64,000 nucleotides of DNA. Origin: Casuarina equisetifolia (taxonomy: Eukaryota; Streptophyta; Magnoliopsida; Fagales; Casuarinaceae). Below, one piece after another: positions 1-13,700 of the stretch. Every line of letters starts with the position of its first letter. Position 1 is the stretch's first letter. The notes beneath the pieces were generated by a model. That model saw nothing but the letters and a program-made list of their open reading frames with translations. It did not search any database and was not told the origin of the DNA. The stretch lies in contig CM052354.1 of assembly GCA_028551475.1 (NCBI GenBank), positions 15,647,258-15,711,257 of the forward strand. Direction: 5' to 3'. The translations under genes were made by a program, and so were the position numbers.

Positions 1-1597
1 AGACAATGTGATCACTGGCCCCTGAATCAATAATCCAACTGTTAGCCGAAAGAGTATTCATGAAACAAAAAGAAGTACCTGCAAAATTGGAAAATTTATC
101 TGAAGCACCGAGCTGATTAATAACAAACATGATCTTCTGGAATTGATCATCAGAAAGTGTCAGATGCGAAGGTTCAACAGCTACGGAACAAACTTGATTG
201 GTGGAAACATCGCGGGCCTTAGAATCTTAGGTGGTAGGCTTACCATGGAGTTTCCAACAAGTGTCCCGAGTGTGGTATTTGTGTTTACAATAATCACAAT
301 ATTTACCATTATAATTGCCACAATTAGAGGTTGATCTAGTGGACTTAGCTGACTTAAAGACCGGAGCTGAAGTGGCAGTATGTGAGCCGCCTAAAAGGGT
401 TGTAGGTAAGGGGAGCGTTGGACCATCAGATCTAGGATTAGAAGACTAACTGTTGGATCCAAAAAGAGGAGCATTAGGCAAAAACCCTAATTGAGAAAGG
501 GGGCCACCTCCTAAGGCTTGTGCAGCCGCGATGTTACGCTAAGCAGATGTAGCATGAGAAGCTAACACTACTAAGTCTCCTACTCGGAGATATTCGGAGC
601 TAGCAAGCCTTTGATTCTCCTCTTGTACTGCCAAGAAGAAGATCCGGCGAAGAGAGGGCTCGGGTTCCATTGCAAGGATCTAAGAACGCAAAGGTAAGTA
701 AGAATCATTTAAAATAAGCAAGAACCGTGTGATCCGTGTGCTTTCCTTGATTCTTTGATATTGTTGAAGCGTGGAATCCGGCCCGATGAAAGGTTCTTCG
801 GCAGTGTCAAGCTCATTCCAAATGGTAGACAGGCGATTGAAACAAGCGGTAACTAAAAGATCCCCTTGTTTCAATTCGCTCTCTGCTTGAAGGAGGGAGA
901 AACACTTGGCATGATCGATCTTGCCATACATCTCAGCAAGGTTATCCCACATGCATCTAGCATCATCAGTGTAGGGGAGGCCAGCAGACACATCCTTGGT
1001 AAGACAATTGCCAATCCATGACCGAACAAGCTGGTTACATCGGCGCCAGTAGCAAGCTAGCCGTTCATCCGTTGGGCAAAGGAAGGAACCGTCGATGAAT
1101 GACTCCTTATCCTTGGTAACAAGTGCTCAACGAAAATCTCTGGCCCATGAAGAGTAATCAGATTGTCCATAAAGCAGTTGAGCAACAAGTCAGAGTTTAG
1201 GACCATCAGCGGCACTGGTGAATAATGGGTCACCGAGCTCGGGGCGGCCATGAGGAGCACCGAAATAACGTAACCCAAATGGGTTGCTAATCAGGTGGGG
1301 ATCCAGAATCTTGAAACCCGATGAAGCATTCCCAAAACTTGGAGGCGGGTTGGAGCCCGGCTGAAAACCTGACCTGGAAGGAACCCAGCTTGACATAAGA
1401 CCCGGATGGAGACCAGCATAAGGCCCGATCCCAAGATGGGTCAAGTCCGTGACAGGAGGAATAATCAGCCCATGTGGGGGCGCAGACAAAGTCAGATCTA
1501 GCCCAGAAGGGGGTAAGTTAGATTGAGGAAGGCTAGTGATGGGAGGACTCAAGTCCTCCTTCCAATCTTCAACAAAAGGCTGATCAGACGTGGACAT
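1..1597 (-). pseudogene. Copia gag and start of protease, decayed
   Basis: Translation starts at an ATG at 1597 (MSTSDQPF). It passes through a proline-rich N-terminus, then the Copia-type gag domain (YSSWARDFR near 1150, then CMWDNLAEMYGKIDHAKCF near 920-960), then a zinc knuckle of the form CX2CX4HX4C (CDYCKHKYHTRDTC, about 250-295), then the protease motif DSGASDHI at the window start. In-frame stops or small frame changes interrupt it near 1190, 1135, 680, 540, 450 and 230. Gag would form the virus-like particle and package the element RNA. This copy is a pseudogene. Confidence 0.82.
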
Positions 1598-2100
1598 GAT
1601 AAGGTAAAGGGTGAAGGTAAGGTTTTGCCGAGCCGAAGGAGTCTAACTTGATCGGCAGGTTCCAAGAGATGAAACCAGACCAAAGATGAAAAAAAAAATG
1701 GCAACAGGAAAAATGGTGTAAACGTTAAGCCAAGAGAAGCGAAAAGGTGTTGTGTGAATTCCAAGGAAGGAAACCGATCAGAAAAGAGAGAAAAAAAAAT
1801 TTTAGCCAAAGGAAGCAAAAAATGGTTTACAGGGTCCAAGGAAAGAGAAAGGCTTTTAGGAGAAAAGGGAGGAAAACTTAAAGGTTGTTTACAGGTTCCA
1901 AGGAAAAAGAAAAAGAAAATTTAAGGGAAAGGAAGGAGAACGTAAAGGTGTGTTACAGTTCCAAGGATGAAACTTGGACAAGACAATGAAAGAGAAAAGG
2001 ATTTTAGGTGAAAGGGAAGGAAACCGTGATGATGAAACCAGAGAAAAGGAAAGAGAAAAAAAATTGCGGAAGCTTTAGGCCAAAGGAAGAAAAACGAAGG
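1598..2100 (-). other. Copia untranslated leader with degenerate repeats
   Basis: About 500 bp between the primer-binding site and gag are strongly purine-rich on the plus strand. They hold at least five imperfect copies of a block around TTACAGGTTCCAAGGA (near 1646, 1750, 1826, 1885 and 1950). No convincing reading frame was found, and the two short frames here are low-complexity. Confidence 0.55.
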
Positions 2101-2112
2101 CTCTTGATACCA

Positions 2113-2337
2113 TGACAGGAAGTGAATAGCAAAAAACAGAAAACATGAAAAAACTTCTGTATTCACGAGAAAAGTAAGTATAACCTAGAATAATTAGGTC
2201 TACTTATAATACAATGATGTGTACATGAGAAAGGAAATAATATAATGTCTTATTTGTACAAATCCTATTTCTTAAAATATAAATATTGCACATAATGTGG
2301 GAGAATAATCAGGGATATTGACACCAGATCTTCAACA
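2113..2337 (-). repeat. 5' LTR of the truncated Copia element
   Basis: Read on the minus strand the LTR begins TGTTGAAG and ends CTGTCA, the usual TG...CA ends, and is 225 bp long. It is followed by a primer-binding site, TGGTATCAAGAG (2101-2112), that matches the initiator tRNA-Met type. The partner LTR is outside the window, so the boundaries rest on the TG/CA ends and the adjoining primer site. Confidence 0.8.
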
Positions 2338-2392
2338 CATTCTATAAATTTTGTTTCGACCTCACCAACTTCTGATCTCTCTCTCCCAAAAC

Positions 2393-2960
2393 CTACTCCA
2401 CTAAAGCACCTGTAATGGTACCTAGTAAATAAGAGAGTACAATAAGGGGACTATTCCCATGTAGTATTGAGCCAAGACAACCATCAAACCCACTCTTTAG
2501 GGTTTCCCCAATGAAACAGTAAAGATACATCTCGACTACCCTATCTAAGATCTTTGTTTGGCCATCTAATTGCAGGTGATAAGACAAGCTGAAGTTAAAG
2601 TTTTCCCTTGTGAGCAAAAAACTCTCTCCAAAACAAGCTAATAAATAATAAGTCCCTATCACATACAATGGATTTAAATACATTGTCAAAGAAGAGTTGT
2701 ACAACTGTAAGGGCAATGTAAAGATAGGAGAAGGCTATAAAGTACTTAAACTTTGATAGATGATCTAGCACCACTAAAATGATTGACTTCTTACCTAAAA
2801 TGGGTAGCTTCTCAATGAAATTCATAGATATATCCTCCCAAATTTGCTTTGAAATTGGAAGGTTGAAGTTTTCCCATTGATAACATGTCATCTCCTTTAT
2901 ACTTTTGGCACACGAGGTCCATAAGTAATGAAAATTGCCCTATGAAGACTCACTTTCACT
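2393..2960 (-). pseudogene. Ty3/Gypsy integrase fragment
   Basis: Two overlapping minus-strand frames encode pieces of a Gypsy integrase core. The order is a degenerate zinc-binding end (VCQKYKG near 2910), then IWEDISMNFIEKLP (2817-2858, canonical [14 protein letters not shown]), then FDNVFKSIVCDRDLLFIS, then FWREFF, and after a frame change LSYHLQLDGQTK (canonical [11 protein letters not shown]). The loss of frame, the missing residues and the absence of LTRs show a dead fragment. It lies between the Copia LTR at 2337 and the pseudogene at 3130. Confidence 0.8.
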
Positions 2961-3129
2961 ATGGTTCCAATAGGTTCCCTTAACCAAGCCACTACCTATG
3001 CATTCACTAACGTGCTTTTGTAGAATTTGTAACACTCATTCTCTTCCATGGAAATGAAGTTTCAATGAGAACTAAATGATTTAATTACTTGTAAACTCTA
3101 TTATTCACATTGAGGTATAATATGAGATG

Positions 3130-4053
3130 TTATTTTTCTACCTTTCCCTTCAATCCCTCTAGAGACAAATCCAAACCAAGATTGCAAGCTACACCATTTA
3201 ATCTTGAATTGAACAATTTAATTATGTTGTAGCTCTCATTCCACACCATTTCCTCCTCTACATCCCATCTTGAAATCCCATATATACTTTTTCTCGAAAT
3301 GTCCCATTGAGGGGAACGGTTATCCAAAGTTATAAGATATATTTCACTAGTACTTTCTTTCTTAATGTAAGATTTTGTTGCCCATTACTCTCTTACAATC
3401 CAAGCTTAGCCTTATTTGTTGGCAAAACGCTAACCTATTTGTGGGATTGGGTTGAAACATATGGATGAAAAATTGGTTTTAATACCATTTTGAAAGTTTA
3501 AGTTCACCTCTCCAAAATAACTCATTAAGGAAAGGAGTTGTCTAAGCTTATAAAACACCTGAGAATATATTTCTCTCTAATATGAAACCTTGTTGGGAAT
3601 ATCCCACAGCATGATACAGTGCACCGCCCATCATGTCCCCTTTCCTAAAACTTATAAACTTCTTTCAAATTTCTGCACCCATTTGCATAGCCCACTGGAG
3701 GCAGGAGGACGTCCTTGTCAGCGTACGGAAATTCTTGAACTCCTACGAACCATCAGCACCTAGGGATGCTACGGAGACGTGACCTCTTCGACGCCCTTGA
3801 GGACCCGGACAATGCGGATCCCATGGGCATGGGAGGCCCACATTGAGGTGGAGAGCGCTTGTGATTTGGTAGGAAAAGCTGTGTGGGACGGGCCCCAGAG
3901 GAGGGAAGGATTTTGGGGCTTGGGGCTTTGGTTCAGTGGCATCCTGGCGGAGCAGAGGTGGCGTTGGGTGGTGGCCAGATTGTAGGGTTTGGGATTTTTC
4001 CTGTCCGTTGGAGAACTGGGGAAGCAGGAAATGATAATGGAAACGTCGGACAT
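3130..4053 (-). pseudogene. Glutathionyl-hydroquinone reductase-like (GST/ECM4 family) pseudogene
   Basis: Two minus-strand blocks resemble the glutathionyl-hydroquinone reductase branch of the glutathione transferases. The N-terminal block (4053-3776) ends IRIVRVLKGVEEV, like the family's RTLIVRALKGLE. The second block (3327-3130) contains NESYNIIKLFNSRLNG followed by LGLDLS, matching the family's conserved NES-I-I--FN segment. The catalytic Cys-Pro-Trp is encoded at 3821-3829, but one frame away from the long open frame, so a frameshift separates it. The rest of the C-terminal domain is missing and Gypsy integrase debris lies just downstream. The family assignment is from motif memory. An intron may account for part of the gap. 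Confidence 0.6.
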
Positions 4054-4061
4054 TTTTGCTG

Positions 4062-4750
4062 CTAAATTCGTAGAAGGCTCATACTTTCTGCTTGTAATTC
4101 CAATTTGATTACTTCAATCGTAATTTCATTTTCGTTGATAAATAATATCGATTTCTTATATTTAATTGTTTGCTTTGCCGAGGAAGGGTAAAAGCAAGCA
4201 ACTTGAGACCATTTGGTTTGCGCGGGATTTTTCTGCACGGCTCCTTTATTTTCCGTATCCAAGCGATTAAGGAAAGTTTTTCAGGTACCAGCAATCTAAA
4301 ACCAAGTATTATACCGTTGGGCTGGAACCACCCTGACATGACCTTGGAGGAAATGGGGAAACTGACGAAACGGTTCGTAGATATGCTGGTTCTGACCCTC
4401 TGATCGTCTTGCCCGCTGGGATCCCCAGAACATCAAGAAAAGCACCTTTGAAAATGTTAGTATATGTATCTACGTGCCTGTAGATCTGCTTATGTTATCG
4501 GATTACTGATTTTATGGAGTATTTCCAGGACAGATATGGATTATATAAATCTGGAAAGAATAATTCCTTCCTGAAACTTCTATCGAAATAAACTACAAAG
4601 GACAAACATATGTTTAACTGTAGGGTATCAACTCAACACAGCAAACGGAGGCAATCGACGTATTGACGAACAAAACATCATTCAAATATTGACAAGTGGT
4701 TTCATTTGTATTATATACAGTTTGACTGCAGATTATGCAGGTTTAAACAA
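4062..4750. other. Intergenic stretch, no assigned gene
   Basis: A plus-strand frame of 77 codons (4170-4403, containing HPDMTLEEMGKL) and an overlapping frame (DPLIVLPAGIPRTSRKAP, about 4393-4446) look compositionally more protein-like than their surroundings. I recognise no family, and the two are in different frames. They could be a relic of a gene upstream of the pseudogene at 3130-4053, or chance. Confidence 0.3.
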
Positions 4751-7700
4751 TTAAAACTCAATCCCACAATTTATCTGAACAGAGAAGGAGGGTCTACCAA
4801 CACTGGATAAAGGAGTATCTACTCTCACAACTATTCCAGAGTTCCCAACATTTCCATTCCATTTTGACCTTCCAAGCTGCATAAAACATACGTAACAAGG
4901 AAAAAAAATCAACTCAGGCATACTAGATATTTTTACGGACCAGCAAAAAACGTACACGCGCGCGCACACAGATATTTCAGGGTATTTTCTAATTTTCAAA
5001 GAGAAGTAAAGACTGGCTAGCCGTCACAAGAGAAAATTAAAATTTAGCCAAGAATCAATGCAATGGTTCTAATAAGTTACAAATGGTTGTTTATGTTAAA
5101 TTTTCTAAAATCAACAAGTCGGAATGAATTTTATTACAGTAACCACATTAGTGTCACCATACCAAAGAATTATTCCCAAATAATAAATTTAGAAAATAAT
5201 ACTAAAAAATTAAGCAAAACATTATCAATGATTATGGAACATCAAATAACATCCTAAAAGGACATATTTCAATATCGCTGTTAAGAAACACCACTATTGT
5301 TCCAAAAAAAAAAAAAACAAGTGGCCACCACTTTGACTGAGTTATTTTGTCAAATTACTTTTCTGTTCAAGCATAAATCAACTTTACCATCTATAAAAAG
5401 CACAGGCAATATACTTTTTAGATTTTCCAATGGTAGGTGACAACATAACACCTACACCAACATGGATATCAAACTACTGTCTACGCAATGACTTACAGAG
5501 ATTGACGCAAATGCAGAAGGATGCCTGACGAATGCACATCCAAATATAAGACTCAGTTGCTCCTTCACCGAGTGAATAAGTTCTGCCCACAACCCAGGAT
5601 TGCTTCCACCAAAAGTGGGGCATAAACTGACCATTGTAAAGTTCAACAAGAAACATGTGAACACCAACGTTTCAAGCAAAAGGAATAAAAAATGGAGCCA
5701 TAAAGGGAAAATGTAAACTGAAGACAATGTCAGAGAACAATTGCAGCCTTTATATCTCTTTCGCATAGAGCATGAGTAATAGGGCTCTCCCTCAGACCTA
5801 AGATTATATCTTGATAGCATTACTCGTGTCATGGCTTAACAAAAAGGCTAGCTGGGCTAATTGCACTAACTTCCCTCAAGGTTTAATAAAATGCCGGGAA
5901 ATTCATGTCCTATTTTCAGAAGTGCCACGAGGCTGCGAATGTGTTACACTGCTAATGGAATGACACTGAAAATAGTTGAGATTATACTTTCTTTTTTTTT
6001 TTTTTTTTGATTATTGTCTTTGCATATGGTTTGCTTGTCCTTGGACCAACCTTAGCCGCTTATGCTTGAAGAAGACATAATGAACTGGAACCTTTCAAAC
6101 ATTGTTTCTCCCTCTCTTGACCAGCTGCTGAAATTTTCACGCAGACAATTTTCAGATATCCATGTACCTTATCTTTCCACTAATTCTCGCTTGAAATCAA
6201 TTTTGATGGGAATCTACTTCAAAATGACTACTGTATCCCAACTTCTAACCAAACATGCAAGCACAAGCAAGCCATAATGCTGTGCCTGTCACATGGACCA
6301 AGATTTTTAATGAATAATGTCTTTTGTCCTGAAAATAAATGGCAAGTCCCTAATCAAACTCAAACCTTGTGAGAGTTTGCCATAATTTACATTATCCAGA
6401 ATGTTACAGAAATACATATTCCTCTGACAAACCTAGGGAAAAATTTTACTGTTGAAAGAGAAAAAAATGAAAAGCAATTTTCATATTTCATTCCTTGCCC
6501 ACTAGTCAAAATAATAGCCCAAAATGCACTAGCACATCCCTGAACTTTCAAGAAGTTGCACCAAAACACCCTTAACTATAATTTCACTAATTTTAATCTA
6601 AGACTTATCAGAAGGTAAAAGTCGATCACTAAACAATCCATTCAAATTGCTAACGCCTTATGTGATGACAGGAAAATGCTCAAATCCTAATGATGTTGAT
6701 TTGCATCTTCTTGAAAGATTCAAGACATAAAATTAACTATAGCTTTAGTTTGAGGTTGCTAGAGTAACTGAATATGAGATTTTTACCTAATTAATAAGTT
6801 ACATTTCTTTTATCACTTTGAAAGAGGCAAGGCAAGTAATCTAACCTGAATTGTATTGTTGGCCTCACCATGAGACCAGATCTCTGCCAGGCCAAGGCTT
6901 GAGCAAGGCCAAACGTAAATGACTTATCAGGCAATTGCACCATTGGTGTTATGCGTGTTCCCCATTTATTCTGGAAAAAAACAAAAAAAGTAAATCTCAG
7001 GTCCATTCACACACATGCCAACATAGACATTACTGGACAAAATCTCATTTAATAACTTTCTGTAGCTAGTTTCACGTTTGCTCACCTTGCAAGAAAAGCT
7101 GAACCTCATTTCTCCTGGATATTGACCCTGAGCTTGTAGAAGGCCACCGCAGATTGGTAAGAAAGCACTGGTAGTAAGCCCCTCACCAGATACATAGGTC
7201 AATTGCCCATTTGGAAACTGTAAATCTACAAATGACTGGGTATAGAGAGAAAGGAGGAGGAAAAGAAGAAGAAAGTTGTATCAGAAACTCCACCCTGCCA
7301 AGCTGACAGTAAAACCATGTTTCTCAGTTTTACTAATGTCTTCCTATTTAATCTGAATGCTGATATAGCAAGACATCTATCTGCAGCAATATCAGGGAGT
7401 TTATTCATGCCTTCGTTAAGTCAATCAGTACTTGGTAGAAACGGATCTCCAAAAAATTAAGTCACTAAATCATTTTTTTGGAGAATATTCAGTTTCAAAA
7501 GAATAAAAATGATAGCAAAACATTTAATACTTTTTACACAGGCTCTCCCACAATAAAATTAGCCGGTGGACAATCAAATGATTGTCAGGAACTCCAATAT
7601 CATATAAAATGTTTCCTCTGCTGATTTTTCTAATATATTGCTCCTATCATGACATTTACTAATCAATTATAAATTCTAACTCTCATTCTAACCCAAGTTG

Positions 7701-10700
7701 GCTTGGTAATAATGGTAGGGTAAGGTTGAGTAGTTCGGTCATGCAAAGGAAAAGACTAAATTCTCTTAAGTGGACATCTCAATCTGAATAATACAAGGCA
7801 AACTCGAAAGCAGGACCATCCAAGTCCTATAAATAGAAATGACGTGTCAATGCTAAGTGAAACTAAAATCAGCTAAAATGTCAAAAGCCTACTAAGGAGG
7901 AGGCGCTAAAAAATAAAAAGGTATGAATATATTAATTAAAACACGCTATTAGATGTTGTTTAACTTACACAGGCTAAGGGGTTGAGGCAGAGCATTGACA
8001 TTAACAGCCACCTTCTGTGCTTCGACCACACAGCTGGACACAGTGAGTGGATTCCATTCTGAAGATGAACAGACAGATATATAAGTACAAACTTAAGTAA
8101 GACAATGGAGACAAATCAGAGAAAGTGACTAAAATGTAATACTACCACATGGAAAATTTAGTCAAAAACGGAAAAAAGAATTACACTTCAATAGTACCAT
8201 TCATTTCACCCTCACAATCATACATAGAGAAAAACTTTCCCCTTTTATACCACGCTCCCATGAAGTAATCTTTATCAAATAGAAAACATTCGCATGAAGT
8301 TACAGCTAGGGTCTTTTCCTAGGATGGTCTTTTTAAAAAAAAAAAAAAAAAAGATTGTAACAACTTAAAATGGTAGGTTCCAGATATCCAGAAATGGTTT
8401 AAATGCGTTATAATAAACCATTAGAAGCACACGGTCCCTTCTGAGTGCCAACATGCCACGAGGCATACTGGCTTGCGGAAGTTATTAAACAAGAGGAGCC
8501 CTGGGTGTGTCAGCTAGTATCAGTACAGGAATTTGCAACCAGGATAACAATTTTATTGAAATCTCAAATCTAACGCTTTGCACAAACAATTTACCTGCCT
8601 GCAATGCCATGTTCCAAGAAAGATTCCAAAATTTTACCAACAGGGATGTATCACAATGCTTGACGAGAAACGAACCAATGCTTGTGATAAGGGGCTTTGC
8701 TTCCAATGGATTATTTCTTCCTCGTTTGGGATTTATTTTTTCTTTCTTTTTGTGACCTCTTATATACTTCCCCTAGCAGATACAGCCCTTTTTTTTTCGC
8801 CCCTCTCAAAAAGAATGTCCTTACTTACCAAAATTAACCTTCCACGCCCTCAAGCGAGGGCATACCATGAGGAAAACCCTTGTATTTTTTAAAAGAAACT
8901 TCTCACAGATAACCTTCGAGGCCCAGATGCTTTTGCAAGAAGGGCACAAAATGAGAGAAACCAAGGAAAACTCCAAAAAAACAGAGACCTACAAATACAA
9001 CTACCACTCGATATCTGCCATTCTACCATGGATAGACTGAAACAGCTACACTAAGTCATGCCCCAGGAAAGGCTCAGTTTCGACAGCTAATAAGTCACAT
9101 GGAGGAATCACAATGCCTGATTCCAAAACCAAACTGAACTGGAAGAATAAGATGATGAAACCCCACTTCACAATTGGGTCATACCATTAAAGAAACCAAG
9201 GAAAACTTATCAGTAAGACCTGAAAGTAGCTGGTTGTTAAAGTACGCACAAAGTGGGTACCAGCGATTTTTGAAATTCCGGATTAGGAATCACATGAAAT
9301 TATTTCACATGACATCTGATGCTTAAAGAGGTCATTCAGTCTGACTAGGACGATATCATTTTATTTACTCTCATACACTACCCCGTCCAAGTAAGACTTA
9401 CTACCATAACAATTCTGAGATTATTGCAAAAACGTCAGCTGACATTAGCAGAAAGGAAGGGAACTAAATAATAATCTTGAATCACAATAACATCTTTTCT
9501 AGCATGGTACATAGGCATATAGCATGTTTTGATCACAGACGGGAGCTTTCAGAACTTATAACCATAGGACTAACGAATTAGAAATCAGTATTACAAAATA
9601 TGATCTCAGACAGCTAAACGTTATCATACCTTTCTATCATAGCCGTACCAAAGTAAGTGCTGCTTTGACAAATGTACTGGCAAAAGAAGTGTTGTATCAC
9701 GAACAAAGAGTACTGGGCCAAGCTGGACAAGGAAAAGAGATGAATTTTCATTTCCAGATGTAGAGCTGCCCTGTGATGCCTCTACCCTCCATAAATCTCC
9801 CCTTGCAACCAAAGAACTTTCCACATCATGTGTTCTGCTATCATAGGTTGATGTAATATTAACGATCCCCTACATTCAAAATAAGAGGGATCAGTCTCAA
9901 AAATTTTATAGAAAAGATAATGCAATTAAATTGAAAACTACTTGCACGAACTTGTCATGTCATTTACATCAGATGAAAACAAAGGCTCACAAATGAGACG
10001 CTGTGGCAAATGAACGATCTTTCACAAAGCAAAGAGGTTCTTATCATAGACGACCAAAATGCCTTCGTGTAGTATGTTCATAATAATCTTTCAAGTTTCA
10101 GATATAAACGAAATTGTAATACACATTTCTCAGTGAACTGAAACAGTCAGGATTGTTTAAAACATCCTTTCTATTGCCTAGAATGTGAAATCTTGTGAAA
10201 AGTAATTTAGTTTTCCACAGGAGTAGTACCCAAAGCAACTGCAAAAATGTTTTGGTATTTATCATGATACCAAATTAAAAATAAATAAAAACAGTAGCTA
10301 AAAACTACCAAAGAAAATGCTATTAAAAAGATAGTCGTCTGCTTCTCTACATGATCATTTCAAGATAAAAAAAAAAATTCCCAAAGGGAAAGAACATAAG
10401 AATAAAAGTTCTATCCAATTTAGTTATGGTCTACAAATCTTTCTGTACCATTCAAGTTACTCAGCTCCATTAATAGCCACAACCAGTTCTAAAGAATACA
10501 ACATAATGAAGTTCAGGAAAGTAATCAAGCACTACTACCAGGAATGAAGTCAATGTGCCACAGACATTAATGATCAAACAGAAACTAAGAGAAATGAAAA
10601 AAGTTAACAAGAAAGAAAAGGATAACATTTATGGCAACTGGGCTCAGTAAATTAAAACTCCAAATACCATTAACTAAATACTGAAATCAATCACCCAAGC

Positions 10701-13700
10701 TGCAGACAGTAGAATACTTTCTTGGGAGGCAAAAAGCCTTTTACTGAAAAGACCAGCCAATCTAAAAGCCATATCAAGTTATTCTTCAATCAAAATAAAA
10801 CTTATCCACCAAATCACTAGAAATCTGAGAAGCATACTCAACATCTCAATCTCATTCCCATGATGGCATCACTAATGTTCAATGCATCATACGTTACATC
10901 ACTCCACATAGTAACAGGATAACCTCATAAAACGAACCTTCTTTTCTGGCTTCAAATAACTATACCCTTTAAAATTTTAATAATTCCTTTTAGTTCTGTT
11001 CGTGATCTACCTTTCACCCATCAACATCCTTGTTTCAACTAAGCTAATCATGTGAATATCTTTTGCAGCATCATATAGCTGCCACTTTTAGGCACCTCAC
11101 ACGCATCAGCACTGAATTAAAGAGAAAAATTCACTCACGCAACACCCTGGAGCATTTATTTCGCATCACAGATCCCAGTATATCTGTAAATGCATCAATC
11201 TAGCCCCCTCCCGCACAAGGAAATGGCTTCATCATATATCATGCTCATCTTCTCTGCCTGTTCATTTTAGCTTCGATTTTCAATTGATTTACTGAAGTCC
11301 TGTGTTAGTCACCTTCATTCTGAAACTTTTTGTTTCACCCGCCACTGGTTTCATCAACTAAAACCATATGATCCTCCAAAGACACACCAATCTATCACTT
11401 CTAATATTTTTCTCCATTTAGCTCAAATCTTCATGGGGAAATATAGGAGAAACAAAAAAAATTTGCGTGGCTAAAGCTAGATGTGGCTCTCCTTAATTAG
11501 CACAGTAAGTGGTCCATTACATTAAGTTTATGATCAAGATGATCACAAATCGCAAATCCACCATGACTGCAACCATGTCAAGTTCATTTGGGAAGTGCTC
11601 AAGAGGTTTGATACGATTTTTATAGCAGACCCAAACCAAAATCACTACCATTTCATGGTCCGTTATGCACCTAGAATACCCATTTAACCCTCTTGATAGC
11701 TTCAATTTAGGTTAGCAATAAATTTATTGAAGTAGTAATTCCTTCATTCAATATGAGCACTAGAAAGAACCTTCTGGCCTACATACAACCTAATTTCATC
11801 ATTCAACCATCATGCTTCCCTGGATGAAAGCCCACTCTGTTACATTGAGTAGCATTCAATTTTCACTACTCTTTTCAACAGGAATGGCAATTTCATCCAA
11901 ACATGATACCAATTATCTGTTGTTTCACTTTTTTCTCACTGTCATCTTCGAATGCATTCAGTTTCCTATTTTGGTTCCACGAGATAACTTATGACAACTA
12001 CTTTTGAATCATACTTCTTTCATTTCTTTTTATCCATACACCCAATCTACACAAACCAACGTTGCACAGACAAACACCATCCCCTTTCAACCAAAATCCC
12101 AGCATTTTCAACCAGCCCGACCTTTCAAATGTTTTCTAATTTCCAGCTCTTATTTTTCTTTAATTCTCAACCTCAATGCCATGGAAGACACCTTCATGAA
12201 TAAGAGAAAAAAGTTCTCTTTCTCCAATCCTTTTATTTTCTCCCTTTTCCTTTATTCAAGTATTTCTCTAGTCTAATCATATTTCTAAACCTATAGCGTG
12301 CTTTACAATTTCCCCTGACATGTGCAGTAAATGCTTTCCTCAGATTTTTTCCCGCCAACTCTTTGCTCTAACCCATCCTATCTTGAAGGAGAGACAAAAG
12401 GGAGAGGAGGAAGTTGGGGGGGGGGGGGGGGGGGGGGGGGTGTTGTGGGCGGGGGGTGGCGTGCGTGTTTGGGGAAGTTGAGTTGATACCTGTAGTAACT
12501 CTTTTGGTACAATCAAAAAAGTACATTCTTCTTTCACAAAGCAAGATGCATCAATACATGAAATCATCTATAAGCTGAGTTCTCCACTTTTCTTATATGT
12601 AGCATGCTTCACAGGTCGTACTAGTTTAAGTGAAATCCAAAGTCACATGGTTTTTTTAAGGTTTGAACATAAGTCCTAGGCCAACACGTGCTTTCAGCAG
12701 TAACACTAAATAGCCCAAGTGGCAATGGAGTTATCATAAATAATCTAAAATCTTACAAAACAAAAGACTTACTTAAGAAACATATGATTCTATGAACAGC
12801 CCAAACAAAAGAAATATTCCAATAAATGAACCTTAAAGATAAGATGATGGTTAACATTGAAAAACTGCAATGCCATATGCAAGCAACTGAAAAGATTAAA
12901 TATAGTGCGTAGTTGAATATATAAAATATAAATATCAACAATGATGTGAATGATAGAGTAGTACGTCCACTAATTTTCAAAAACCCCAAATTATAGGTCT
13001 GTCACTTAATTGCATCGTGTCATGATTGTAGATTTGGATTGATTAGGCCTAAACGAAGTTATTAGTTTGTTTGACCTGTTGCTCAAAGCATGTGCCCTTC
13101 AGTCTTCCAGACGATGCTCTCAACACCAAGGCCACTTTGTTATCTCAAAGCAATATTTTTGTTAATTAGCATAGATGGAGTGTATATGGCGGTTTGTTGA
13201 TGTCATTCATACAAGGAGAGTTCCAGAAAAAACAGTTAGCATAACTGTGAAATTCAGTTCAACCAAAGAAAACGAATGGTGGCATATACCATTAACTGCA
13301 CGCAATGAACTTTTTCTCCACCGAGGAACAACATTTAAGAGCTCTTAACCTGTCTCACTTGATCATTTTCATGACATCCAATACATTTCACCAGCATTTC
13401 ATTAATAAACTTCTACACTTTTGGCTATTAAAACGTAGCAAATCACAACCATTACACAAATTGATGAACGAATTCAAGTGATTAACTTTAAAACACTTAC
13501 CTGCGGTCTACCGAGAAGTCCCGCAGACCTTAAATTAAACCCAGCAACTTCATCGTCCACCAACCCACCAGCACCACTATCATTCTCCGCAAACCCCAAG
13601 TCCTTCAACCGCTCCGATAACGACGCAAAATCCCCTTGCGCGGTCACCTCCATATCACTTCTGAGCCTATCACCCTCCACATCCACCCGCAGCGCCGCCA

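Larger units (their letters stand above)
1..2337 (-). mobile_element. Ty1/Copia LTR retrotransposon, 5' half (cut by window edge)
   Basis: The minus strand reads, from high to low coordinates: an LTR (2113-2337), a primer-binding site, a purine/pyrimidine-biased leader, a gag region and the start of pol. At 1-45 it reaches the aspartic protease motif WIIDSGASDHI, typical of Copia pol. The remaining pol and the second LTR lie outside the window. The reading frame is broken by several stops, so this copy cannot make Gag-Pol. Family placement rests on the gag type, the CX2CX4HX4C knuckle next to the protease and the tRNA-Met-type primer site. Confidence 0.88.
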
